From J054 sp965221985 (lineage in GTDB: Bacteria > Pseudomonadota > Gammaproteobacteria > Steroidobacterales > GCA-2729495): a stretch of DNA of 64,000 nt. The stretch covers positions 2,046,001 to 2,110,000 of the forward strand of contig OZ244928.1 in assembly GCA_965221985.1 (NCBI GenBank), written 5' to 3'. The translations under genes were made by a program, and so were the position numbers. The notes beneath the pieces were generated by a model, which saw only the letters and a list, made by a program, of their open reading frames with translations, was not told where the DNA came from and did not search any database. Shown in pieces: positions 26,537-34,739 of the stretch (position 1 is the stretch's first letter; each line of letters begins with the position of its first letter).

Positions 26537-26554
26537 GTTTTTACTCTGACCCCA
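26537..26554. repeat. Partial REP-like repeat
   Basis: GTTTTTACTCTGACCCCA matches one arm of the palindrome family with its GACCCC end but has no opposing arm here. It sits 21 bases after copy 2 and just upstream of the Crp-like gene, so it looks like a half-element or a decayed copy. The same 18 bases are found again at 47848-47863. Confidence 0.85.
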
Positions 26555-26574
26555 TCTGTGGTTAATCTCAGGAC

Positions 26575-27255
26575 ATGGCCGCAGAATATAAGAGCCAACT
26601 TGCCGAGCTGTTTCCGCGGCTGTTGACGGATGGTGACCCCGCGATCAACGAGCTATTTGCGAGCTCGCAGACTGTCAGTCTGGACGCGGGACAGTTCGTA
26701 TTTCATGCTGGGGATTCCTGCAAGGCGTTTCTGATACTGATAGCGGGCAATGTGCGCGTGCAAATTACCTCGGCGAGCGGCCGGGAGGTAACCCTCTATA
26801 GAATTGGTGCCGGTGGATCTTGCTTGCTGACTACGTCCTGTCTTTTTAGCCGTGATCGCTATCCCGCCGAGGCGATAACCGAGTCCGACGTTCAAGCCTT
26901 AGCGGTACCACGCGCCAAATTTGAACAAGCCCTAGAACAATCCGCTCAATTTCGCCAGTTTGTGTTTGATGGATTTTCAGCCCGGTTGACGCATGTCATC
27001 AAGAAGCTCGAGGAACTTGCGTTTACTTCGGTGGATTCGCGACTGGCGGCGATCTTGCTTGAATTCCACGGCCGGCGCGTGGAGGAAATCACTCATCAAC
27101 ACCTGGCTGTGGAGCTCGGTACAGCCCGTGAAGTCGTGTCCCGCCATCTCAAGCGCTTCGAAAATGAGGGCTGGGTCCGGCTAGGCCGTGGCCGAGTAAA
27201 GGTCATCGATGCAGCGTGCCTGCAAAGGATCATCGAAGCAGTTCTATGTGACTGA
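26575..27255 (+). CDS. Crp/Fnr family transcriptional regulator
   Basis: The protein has 226 aa. A cyclic-nucleotide-binding beta-roll fold occupies about residues 25-130 (FHAGDSCKAFLILIAGNVRVQ) and a Crp-type winged helix about 155-222 (ITHQHLAVELGTAREVVSRHLKRFENEGWV). The recognition helix is intact. It lacks the N-terminal four-cysteine cluster of true FNR, but has GSCLLTTSCLF in the sensor domain, which is typical of a subgroup that sits next to YgaP-like membrane proteins and may sense redox or reactive sulfur. Here such a gene follows. The ligand is not known. Confidence 0.9.
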   Translation: MAAEYKSQLAELFPRLLTDGDPAINELFASSQTVSLDAGQFVFHAGDSCKAFLILIAGNVRVQITSASGREVTLYRIGAGGSCLLTTSCLFSRDRYPAEAITESDVQALAVPRAKFEQALEQSAQFRQFVFDGFSARLTHVIKKLEELAFTSVDSRLAAILLEFHGRRVEEITHQHLAVELGTAREVVSRHLKRFENEGWVRLGRGRVKVIDAACLQRIIEAVLCD

Positions 27256-27335
27256 GTCACTGACGTCATTCTGCGAGTTGCTCACTATGGCGATCGTCAA
27301 TCGCAAACTGGCGAGCTAACTCAAGGAGAACTGTG

Positions 27336-27530
27336 ATGAGCTGGAAAAATGAAGGAAATGTTGATCGCGCTCTGCGTGTGGTCCTTGGCCTTGGGCTGCT
27401 TAGCCTGGTGTTTTTTGGTCCGCAAACGCCTTGGGGCTGGGTCGGATTGGTGCCCTTGGTGACCGGGCTGGTTGGGACCTGCCCAATCTATTCCTTTTTC
27501 GGAATCAATACCTGCGGGCTTAAGCGCTAG
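27336..27530 (+). CDS. YgaP-like two-helix membrane protein (DUF2892)
   Basis: The protein has 64 aa from the ATG at 27336, preceded by AAGGAG at 7 bases. It has two hydrophobic helices (about residues 12-28 and 35-48) and ends in CPIYSFFGINTC, the signature of DUF2892/YgaP membrane domains. In E. coli YgaP this part is fused to a rhodanese; here it stands alone, 80 bases after the Crp-like gene. The pairing suggests the regulator controls it. Its function, perhaps in sulfur handling, is not established. Confidence 0.88.
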   Translation: MSWKNEGNVDRALRVVLGLGLLSLVFFGPQTPWGWVGLVPLVTGLVGTCPIYSFFGINTCGLKR

Positions 27531-27822
27531 GCGCGACCTCAGCGAGCTGAGCCCTTAGCTTAGTGCGGCGTCGAGCCGAAAATGCGTCGATGCAGCAAAC
27601 GAGCCGCATCGAATTACGACGTCGCGGGGCTGCAGTTTGCAGTCAACGGGTGTGCCGCGCCACGTTCCCATGAGTCCCGGCGCCGCGCTTCGCCGTGGGG
27701 GCGTTCTTATCTCTCGAACTCTAATGCGAGGGGCTTTTCCGCGTTGGCGGGCATCAAAGCGGCCACGAAATTGACCGATTAGCCCTTGACACATTCCACA
27801 AATGGGGTAAAAATACCCAATA

Positions 27823-28638
27823 GTGGATAAAGTAGATTCAACAGTGGTGCAACAGGCCTGCCTGAGCCTGTTAAAGCCCATCGCGAGTTTCCTGATGAAA
27901 TGTGGCATGACCTGGCGTGAATTCTCGGCGGTTTCCAAATCTGCCTTCGTGGCCGTCGCCAGCGAGGAGTACGGGATTAAAGGCCGTCCGACCAATACCT
28001 CTCGGGTCTCGATACTCACTGGCATCAGCCGCAAAGAGGTTAGACGTCAGCGGCAGTTGCTAGATCAGCCCGTGACTTTGCCGCCCAATAAGACGACGGA
28101 TTCCACGCGAGTGCTGTCGGGCTGGCATCAAGATCCGGAGTTTCTTGACGGCGGCGCGAAGCCTCTGCTGCTTCCCATGGAAGGCGACCGCGTTAGCTTT
28201 TCCTTGCTCTGCCAGCGCTACGGCGGAGACGTAGCGGCCAGCACTTTGTTGAAAGAATTGTTGCGGGTGCAGGCCGTGGCGCAGGAGCCTGATGGAAGGC
28301 TGCGGGTGCTGAAGCGCTACTACATGCCGGTGCAATTTGATCCCGATTGGATCGGCAATGCCGGTGAGGTATTCAAGGATTTGGGCACCAACATCAATTA
28401 CAACCTGGCCCTTGGCGACGATGAGCCAAGCCGGTTCCTGGGCCGCGCCACGAATTCCAGTATCGATGCGAACGCAGCACCGGAGTTTCGGGCGTTTGTC
28501 GAAGAGCAGGGCCAGGCATTTCTCGAAAAAGTTGACCAGTGGTTAACGGAACACGCAGCGGATAGCGCCGACACGCACGCTAAAGAACGCGTTCGTCTCG
28601 GCATTGGTCTTTTCACGATTCAAGATGAAATTCTGTAG
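27823..28638 (+). CDS. DUF6502 family protein
   Basis: The protein has 271 aa from a GTG at 27823. The N-terminal part reads like a helix-turn-helix region (CGMTWREFSAVSKSAFVAVAS, then TNTSRVSILTGISRKEVRR), consistent with DUF6502 proteins of unknown role. A winged-helix-like segment follows (about 115-165). It is 9 bases upstream of a DUF5666 lipoprotein gene, and the pair looks like an operon. It may be a DNA-binding regulator, but this is only suggested by the N-terminal pattern. Confidence 0.75.
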   Translation: MDKVDSTVVQQACLSLLKPIASFLMKCGMTWREFSAVSKSAFVAVASEEYGIKGRPTNTSRVSILTGISRKEVRRQRQLLDQPVTLPPNKTTDSTRVLSGWHQDPEFLDGGAKPLLLPMEGDRVSFSLLCQRYGGDVAASTLLKELLRVQAVAQEPDGRLRVLKRYYMPVQFDPDWIGNAGEVFKDLGTNINYNLALGDDEPSRFLGRATNSSIDANAAPEFRAFVEEQGQAFLEKVDQWLTEHAADSADTHAKERVRLGIGLFTIQDEIL

Positions 28639-28647
28639 GGGCGGGCA

Positions 28648-30132
28648 ATGAAACAAATCAAAACAGTGCTGATGCTATTGGCCACATTGGGCGCGCTAAC
28701 GGGTTGCGGTGGTGGTGGTGGCGGCGGTGGTGACACCAGTATCGCCGGCATCGATCGGCTCGGAGCATCGGCTGGCACGGTGACAGGTTTTGGCAGCATT
28801 TTTGTCAATGGCGTGGAGTTCGAAACCAACGGTGCCGAGTTCACCATTGATGATTCCCCTGGCTCTGAATCAGACCTTGACGTGGGCGATGTAGTCATCG
28901 TGATTGGATCGATCAATTCCAGTGGCTCAACGGGTACGGCTGATACTGTGTTTGCCGATGAGGCTGTGGAGGGCCCGATCGACAATATCAATTTGGCGGC
29001 GAGCCAGATGACCGTCGCTGGCCAACTGGTCTTGATTAGCGCCAGCACGTCATTCGACGACGGAATCAGCCCAGCGACGCTGGACGGGCTCGCGGTGGGT
29101 AATTTTGTTGAAGTATCTGGATTCTTCGATGCCGATCGTAATATCCGTGCCACGCGGATCGAGCGTAAGGCGATTTCCGGGATTCCCGCTGGTGAAACCG
29201 TTGAAGTACATGGTTTCGTCACAAATCTTTCTGCTTCAAGCTTCCAAATCAATGGGTTGACCATAGATTTTAGTTCGGCGGTTCTCGACAACTTCCCCGG
29301 CGGAGCTATCGCGAATGGCGATTTTGTTGAAGCGAAGGGATTGAGTTTCGCGGCGGGCGGTGAGTTGATTGCCACGCGTGTGGAACTGGAAGCGCCCGGT
29401 GCCGGCGGCATCGACTTGAACAATATCGATGATCTTGAAGTCGAGGGCTTTATTACCCGCTTCGTTTCAGCAACGGATTTTGATGTGTCGTCCCTGCCGG
29501 TGACGACCAACGCACAAACGGTTTTTGAGTTCGAGGATGATACCCCGGCCATGGCCGCCGATTTGGGGTTGAATGTGAAGGTGGAGGTCGAGGGCGATGT
29601 GAACTCGTCTGGCGTGCTGGTGGCCGACAAAGTTGAAATCAAGCGGGCCGCGGTGATCAGAATCACCGCGAATATCGACTCGGTCAATTTGGCGAGCAAT
29701 AGCTTTGTCATCTTGGGCGTTGAGGCCCGCGTCGATTCCCTTACGCGCCTTGAGGACAAGAGTGACCAGGATGATGAGACTCTGACCTTGGCGGAACTGG
29801 CTACGGGTGACTACGTGGAGATGCGTGGTGCGGTCGATGCCAATGGTTCGGCCGATGTTATCGCTGAGCGCGTGGAGCGTGAGGACCCGGAGCTTGAAAC
29901 CATTATCCAGGGCTTCGTGGAAACCGTCGGCGAACCGACTCTGACCATACTCGGTGTGACGGTGGAAACCAACAGCCAAACTATATTCCGCGATGCGAAC
30001 GACAACTTGTTCAACTCGGCAACTGAATTCTTTAATGCCGTCGCTGAAGGTTCAATTGTTAAGGCAAAAGGGCTAGAGGTTTCTAGTACGACGGTTGTTG
30101 CCGAAGAAGTTGAGCTGGAGAATGAGAGCTAG
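28648..30132 (+). CDS. DUF5666 repeat lipoprotein
   Basis: The protein has 494 aa. A lipoprotein signal ends LTGC (Cys20), followed by a run of eight glycines as linker. The rest consists of about five or six repeats of roughly 70 residues, each with a pattern such as VTGFGSIFVNGVEF, VHGFVTNLSASSFQINGLTI, VEGFITRFVSATDFDVSSL or IQGFVETVGEPTLTILGVTV. These are DUF5666 units, probably small beta-barrels. Asp after Cys20 is absent, so Lol sorting to the outer membrane is likely. The protein is very acidic. Function unknown; it would be processed by the LspA encoded at 13160. Confidence 0.85.
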   Translation: MKQIKTVLMLLATLGALTGCGGGGGGGGDTSIAGIDRLGASAGTVTGFGSIFVNGVEFETNGAEFTIDDSPGSESDLDVGDVVIVIGSINSSGSTGTADTVFADEAVEGPIDNINLAASQMTVAGQLVLISASTSFDDGISPATLDGLAVGNFVEVSGFFDADRNIRATRIERKAISGIPAGETVEVHGFVTNLSASSFQINGLTIDFSSAVLDNFPGGAIANGDFVEAKGLSFAAGGELIATRVELEAPGAGGIDLNNIDDLEVEGFITRFVSATDFDVSSLPVTTNAQTVFEFEDDTPAMAADLGLNVKVEVEGDVNSSGVLVADKVEIKRAAVIRITANIDSVNLASNSFVILGVEARVDSLTRLEDKSDQDDETLTLAELATGDYVEMRGAVDANGSADVIAERVEREDPELETIIQGFVETVGEPTLTILGVTVETNSQTIFRDANDNLFNSATEFFNAVAEGSIVKAKGLEVSSTTVVAEEVELENES

Positions 30133-30436
30133 GGTTTCTTGGGCGGCTACTTAGCTTCATCTAGGTTTCCAGATGCTTAGGCGTAATCGTCCGGCTAGTG
30201 GATTGGCCGTGCCAACGTGTGAGTCAGCGACTAAAAGCAATTGCATGGCTGTCAAGCGCAAGCCCAGCAGATTTCTCACATAAATTGTAAGACAGTGGAA
30301 TACACCGGCCTCGAGTTTCGTTGTCCTTGAGTGACTGAAAAACGGCCGAAATCGTTTAGCTTCTTATAGTTACCTTTGACTTCTTGGGGTTCTTATGGCC
30401 CAGCAGCGATTCGGGCATGAACGCGGCGAAGCAAAT
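30133..30436. other. Intergenic region, 304 bases
   Basis: This lies between the convergent DUF5666 and outer-membrane protein genes. I see no strong hairpin followed by T residues and no RNA gene. An open frame on the plus strand that enters from here (30395) is antisense to the barrel gene and is not called. Confidence 0.4.
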
Positions 30437-31033
30437 TTAGAAATCATAAATCAAGCTACCCGAAAAATTATCAACATCCGTATCACCGATATCAAAGTAG
30501 CGTTCCCACTCGATACCAACGCCGATATGCTCGCCAAAGGGCCAACGAAACCCGCCGCCGACCACGCCGGTGCGGTCATCAGATTTGCTGACAACGCTAA
30601 AGGTCGGGGAGCTAGTTCCGGAGACCTCGGACTCCCAAAAGAATGCGCCGCCCTTCAGATAAAAGCCCACTTTCTCGAACATCGGTGGCGTCAAAACGCC
30701 GACAACGGAATAGCCGTCAATTTCAGCCGTTAGCGAAACTGCCGATGCATTAGCTCGAGCTTCGCCAAGATTGACATAGCTGAGCTCACCCGCGACCCAA
30801 TCGTGCGGGCGCCAGCCGAGAAACACTTTCCAGGTCGCGTCATCGTCATTACAGGAAAATTGACTACCGAGAGTACCCGGTAGGTCGCCACAAGGGTCAT
30901 CAAATTGCGACAGGCCCAGGGAGCCACCCGCATATACGCCAGCGGGGTATCGCGCGTCATCCTCGGCCAAGGCGGTGCCGGATGATAGTGTGATGACGGC
31001 GGCAAAAATGGCGACTGGCCCTGCATATTTCAT
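30437..31033 (-). CDS. Outer membrane beta-barrel protein, OmpA/Opa-like
   Basis: The protein has 198 aa with a signal peptide ending TALAE (cleavage after residue 23). The mature part has alternating amphipathic strands, an N-terminal GVYAGGSLGLSQF, and a final strand that ends in Phe (GSLIYDF), the C-terminal residue required for BAM recognition. This is the eight-stranded OmpA-like barrel pattern (OMP_b-brl). There is no OmpA peptidoglycan-binding domain. Two Cys in the first extracellular loop could pair. Its role is unknown. Confidence 0.85.
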   Translation of the reverse strand: MKYAGPVAIFAAVITLSSGTALAEDDARYPAGVYAGGSLGLSQFDDPCGDLPGTLGSQFSCNDDDATWKVFLGWRPHDWVAGELSYVNLGEARANASAVSLTAEIDGYSVVGVLTPPMFEKVGFYLKGGAFFWESEVSGTSSPTFSVVSKSDDRTGVVGGGFRWPFGEHIGVGIEWERYFDIGDTDVDNFSGSLIYDF

Positions 31034-31405
31034 TATCGAGATCCTCGGTTCTAGACAAACTTGCCCGACAGCTTGCCCCCGGGGCAGTGCTGTGGTGCTT
31101 GCGTAAAATCACTGTGAGACGCGGCGATCATAGCAAAACATTGGCTGTCGCGAAGCTGATTCTGTGGCTCGGATTTTGAGCTGTTTGCCGGCCGGGCTAT
31201 TGTAAATCCATGCGAATCGGCGCGGCGGGGTGAGCCAAGGGGCGTAAAAGGGTCCGTTTGGCACCAGGTGGTCAGATGGGGCGTCAGCATCGTCAAGATG
31301 GTTCGCCTGTCACCCGACAGGCAGTATCATCAATGACCCGAGCCGCAGCGTGCCGTTAGGCGTGTGCGGTGTTTCGGTTCCAGGCATCTGCAGACAGGCG
31401 AATTC
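31034..31405. other. Intergenic region, 372 bases
   Basis: This lies between the divergent barrel-protein and ubiX genes and should carry both promoters. A longer open frame runs into ubiX from 31364 but begins with residues unlike UbiX. I see no RNA gene or clear operator. Confidence 0.4.
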
Positions 31406-31990
31406 ATGCCCCAGAACAAATCGCGACTGATTGTGGGAATCTCCGGCGCCAGCGGCGTGATTTATGGGATTCGTTTGTTGGAGGTGCTTCGTGGTCTCGA
31501 TGCCATCGAGACGCACTTGGTGATTAGCAACGGGGGTAAGCTAAACATTGCCTTGGAAACGAGTTGGGATGTCAAATCCGTGGAAGGCTTGGCTGACGTA
31601 GTACATAGCGACCAAAACTTGGCCGCGACAATTGCCAGCGGCTCTTATGCCACAGCGGGCATGGTAATTGTGCCCTGTTCCATGAAGACCTTGTCCGGCG
31701 TCGTGAATTCCTATGCCGACAATTTGATGGTGCGAGCGGCTGACGTGGTGCTCAAGGAGCAACGCAAGCTCGTCATCGTGCCGCGTGAGACGCCCTTGCA
31801 TCTCGGTCACACTCGCTTGCTAACGGCCGCTGCGGAAATAGGTGGCATTTTGGTACCGCCCATGCCTGCATTTTATAACGATCCGCAAACCATCGATGAC
31901 ATTATCAATCATAGTGTCGGACGAATTCTCGATCTATTTGGTATTGACAGTGGCATCGTGAAGCGCTGGCAAGGGCCAGCGCGAAACTAG
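31406..31990 (+). CDS. ubiX: Flavin prenyltransferase UbiX
   Basis: The protein has 194 aa from the ATG at 31406. It shows the UbiX pattern: LIVGISGASGVIYGIRLLEVL (flavin-binding start), VPCSMKTLSGVVNSYADNLM, and VPRETPLHLGHTRLL. It attaches a prenyl group to FMN to make the cofactor of the decarboxylase UbiD in ubiquinone synthesis. An upstream in-frame start at 31364 is rejected because the family begins close to the first strand. It is followed after 16 bases by a PPOX-fold gene, possibly in the same transcript. Confidence 0.94.
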   Translation: MPQNKSRLIVGISGASGVIYGIRLLEVLRGLDAIETHLVISNGGKLNIALETSWDVKSVEGLADVVHSDQNLAATIASGSYATAGMVIVPCSMKTLSGVVNSYADNLMVRAADVVLKEQRKLVIVPRETPLHLGHTRLLTAAAEIGGILVPPMPAFYNDPQTIDDIINHSVGRILDLFGIDSGIVKRWQGPARN

Positions 31991-32006
31991 ACGCGGAGTC
32001 ACTAAA

Positions 32007-32498
32007 GTGACTGACGAAACGCGATCGGCGATCGGCGAGTTGTTGGATCAAAACTCAACGCTAACTCTCGCAACGAGTAAAGATGGAATGCCATGGGCGG
32101 CAACAGTTTTTTTTGCGCACAACAGCGATTTCGATCTTTACTTTGTTTCCGACCATCGTACGCGCCACGGTCAACACATGGCCGACAATGATCGCGTGGC
32201 CGCGGCTATCAATCCCGACTGTGATGCCTGGGCTGAGGTTCGTGGGTTGCAGTTGGAGGGCCGCGTCACGGTTTTAAAGGGTGCCGCCCGGCTCGCGGCC
32301 CTGGGGCATTATTTGGCGAAGTTTAAAGATGTGAAGGCTTTGTTCGACAAACCTAAGGATAAGAACGAAGCGACGATTGCCGAGCGTTTACGCAATGCGC
32401 AGCTTTACAAGATCCAACCGGAATGGATTCGTCTTATCGATAATAGCCGGTGGTTTGGCTACAAAGAAGAGCTGCGGCTGGACGGAGATAAACGCTAA
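32007..32498 (+). CDS. Pyridoxamine 5'-phosphate oxidase-fold protein (YhbP-like)
   Basis: The protein has 163 aa starting from a GTG. The beginning, LDQNSTLTLATSKDGMPWAATVFFAHNSDFDLYFVSDH, is a PPOX-like flavin-binding split barrel; VAAAINPDCDAWAEVRGLQLEGR continues it. Relatives such as YhbP bind flavin, but their activity is unknown; this is not a true PdxH. It directly follows ubiX, which makes the prenylated flavin, so a flavin-related job is possible. Confidence 0.8.
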   Translation: MTDETRSAIGELLDQNSTLTLATSKDGMPWAATVFFAHNSDFDLYFVSDHRTRHGQHMADNDRVAAAINPDCDAWAEVRGLQLEGRVTVLKGAARLAALGHYLAKFKDVKALFDKPKDKNEATIAERLRNAQLYKIQPEWIRLIDNSRWFGYKEELRLDGDKR

Positions 32499-32623
32499 GC
32501 ATGTGCACGAAAAACCTCGACTGATTTTTCGGATTGGAAACGAGTTCCATTTCTTTATCTGGCGAGATGTCTAGATTTCGGAGGGATCGGCGATTTAAAT
32601 CCCAGCTTGTGAAATATTTTGCG

Positions 32624-33673
32624 CTAATCGGCATCCGCACTGACATGGCATAGCTTGATACCTCGGTTGTCACCAGAAAAAAGCGCGGCTAGGGCACGGG
32701 GCATATTTTCTAGGCCCTGTTCGATATCCTCGCAGGCCTGGAGTCTGCCGTCGGCGTACCATTGCCGCAAATCAGCTTCGGCCCGGGTGAACTGGTCCCA
32801 ATAATCGAAAACCACAAAGCCCTGCATGCGGGCGCGTTTTGCGACCAGCTGGCGATAGTTGATGGGTCCAGGGCCCGGATCGTCCAGATAGTCCGTGGCA
32901 ATAAAACCGCAGACAATGATTCGGGCGCGTTCGGCGAGGTGTAGCAGGCTCGTGTTGAGAATTTCGCCGCCGACATTGTCAAAAAATACATCAATGCCCT
33001 GGGGAAATAGCTCACCTAGTCTCTCGTCTAGATTATCCCGACGGTAATTAATGGCCGCGCTTAGGCCTAGCTCATCGACTAACCAGCGGCACTTTTCCTC
33101 AGATCCGGCGATGCCCACGACTCGTTCCGCACTCTTTAGGCGGGCAATTTGGCCGGCTATCGATCCGACGCCACCCGCGGCAGCGGAAACCAGCACCGCA
33201 TCGCCCTTTTTCATTTGGCCGATATGGAGTAGTCCAAAGTACGCTGTGGCGCCGGCTTGGCCCAGGATGCCGAGGTGCAGGGACAAGGGTTTGGCGACCG
33301 GGGGCTTAAGGAGCTTGGTGCTAAAGACAAACTCTTTACCGCGTGGCGTTTGGATCGAGTAGTCCTGCCAGCCGAGGGAGCCGACGAACAGACGGCCGAC
33401 CGCATAATCAGGATGTCTTGACGCGACAATTTCACCCACACCGCGGCCCCGCATAACTTCACCCACGGCCACCGTGGTGAAAAAATCATTCTTTTGCGGG
33501 ACCAGATAACCGCGCTGGGCCGGTCCCGTGCCCAAGTACAGGCTGCGGACCAGAAACTCGCCTGCTTCGGGTTCTGGGATTTCCGTGCTTACCCAGTCGA
33601 ACAGCTCGGGTCCAATGGCTTCCTGGCCGCGTGGATAGCGCGCCACCCGCCACTGCCGGTTTCGCCCTGACAT
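32624..33673 (-). CDS. Zinc-free MDR-family NADP-dependent oxidoreductase (CurA/PTGR-like)
   Basis: The protein has 349 aa. The N-terminal GroES-like domain is followed by a Rossmann fold with AAAGGVGSIAGQIA. Start NRQWRVARYPRG and the YLGTGPAQRGYL block are typical of the prostaglandin reductase/CurA branch of the medium-chain dehydrogenase superfamily, which has no zinc ligands. Such enzymes reduce enones or 2-alkenals with NADPH. It lies 21 bases downstream of an SDR gene on the same strand. The true substrate is unknown. Confidence 0.88.
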   Translation of the reverse strand: MSGRNRQWRVARYPRGQEAIGPELFDWVSTEIPEPEAGEFLVRSLYLGTGPAQRGYLVPQKNDFFTTVAVGEVMRGRGVGEIVASRHPDYAVGRLFVGSLGWQDYSIQTPRGKEFVFSTKLLKPPVAKPLSLHLGILGQAGATAYFGLLHIGQMKKGDAVLVSAAAGGVGSIAGQIARLKSAERVVGIAGSEEKCRWLVDELGLSAAINYRRDNLDERLGELFPQGIDVFFDNVGGEILNTSLLHLAERARIIVCGFIATDYLDDPGPGPINYRQLVAKRARMQGFVVFDYWDQFTRAEADLRQWYADGRLQACEDIEQGLENMPRALAALFSGDNRGIKLCHVSADAD

Positions 33674-33694
33674 GTGCTGGTCGCTCCTGGCCCG

Positions 33695-34501
33695 CTAGTA
33701 CTCCTCGCCGCTGGAGTAAGGGGGCAGTTGCCCAAGGTGAATACCGCTGTCCACAATCAGCGTTTCACCAGTGACCAAGCGCGCGCCGGGTGCCTCCAGG
33801 AAGAAAACCAAGGCTTCCGCGATATCTTCGGCGGTTGCGACGTCTTTCAATGGTAGTTGTTGCCGGGTGCTTTCCAGCATGGCTTCGTATTGCTCGTCGC
33901 CCATGCCGCCCTTCAGCCAGCGGGTTTGAATCATGCCCGGAACCACGGTGTTGATGCGAATTTCCGGGGCCAGCACGTGGGCCAGGGCTTTGGCCATTAG
34001 ATTCAGGGCTGCCTTCGATGCCGCGTAGGGGATTGACGAGGCAATACCCGTGACGCCACCGATGGAAGAATCGTTCACGATGGCGCCCTTGCCTAGCTTG
34101 CGCATATGCGGTTCCACCGCGCGAATCATTTGATAAGCGCCGACGACGTTAACGGCATAGATGTTTAGAAAGTCATCTTTGTCGATGCCATCGAGTTTGG
34201 GGTAGGGGTTAAATTTGGTGCGTGCCGCGTTGTTGATCAAGTAGTCGATGCGGCCCCAGGCATCGACCGCGGCTTGGGCCATGGCCCGGCAAGCTGCATC
34301 GTCGGACACATCTGCCTGCACCGTGATGGCTTCAGCGCCTTTGGCGCGGCAGGTCGCCGCTGTCTCCTCCGCTTCTGCCTCGCTGCGCGTGTAGTTAACA
34401 ACGACATTACAGCCGCGCTCGGCCAATAGAAGGCAGGCCGCGGCACCCACACCCGTTGCTGATCCCGTCACGATGGCGACTTTGCGTTCGCTGCTTGCCA
34501 T
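33695..34501 (-). CDS. Short-chain dehydrogenase/reductase
   Basis: The protein has 268 aa from the ATG at 34501, which has AGGAG at good spacing; the open frame extends 23 codons upstream. The NAD(P) motif is TGSATGVGAAA, the structural NNA is NNAART, the catalytic Ser lies in NDSSIGG, and Tyr and Lys in YAASK. It is a classical SDR, probably a tetramer. It is co-directional with the CurA-like reductase and divergent from the aconitase-family operon at 34740. Substrate unknown. Confidence 0.9.
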   Translation of the reverse strand: MASSERKVAIVTGSATGVGAAACLLLAERGCNVVVNYTRSEAEAEETAATCRAKGAEAITVQADVSDDAACRAMAQAAVDAWGRIDYLINNAARTKFNPYPKLDGIDKDDFLNIYAVNVVGAYQMIRAVEPHMRKLGKGAIVNDSSIGGVTGIASSIPYAASKAALNLMAKALAHVLAPEIRINTVVPGMIQTRWLKGGMGDEQYEAMLESTRQQLPLKDVATAEDIAEALVFFLEAPGARLVTGETLIVDSGIHLGQLPPYSSGEEY

Positions 34502-34739
34502 GTCTTTGCTCCTGTCTGTTGCTGGTAGCGGCCCCACTCTTGCCGCCGTCGCGTCAAGGCAAGCCAGCATGAGGAAGAAGTGCAGTCTTGGTAGCCGTCC
34601 ACGCCGCCTGTCACGGCGGTCTTAGTGGGCGCTTGCCAAATTTGGAGCGATGGATATTACCAGACACCGTCTGCTCGTCGAATGGCCCCGGACCAAGCTG
34701 CATGCTCGGTAGGTCGGCGATTAGGCTAAAGTAATCGCC

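Noticed and set aside
28702..28734. A G-quadruplex signal in the glycine run of the DUF5666 gene
   Set aside because: GGTGGTGG repeats encode the glycine linker after the lipobox, which explains them.
28620..29759. A 379-codon minus-strand frame across the DUF5666 gene
   Set aside because: It is antisense to a lipoprotein with clear repeats; it is Ser/Thr-rich in the manner of a mirror frame and has no start context or family.
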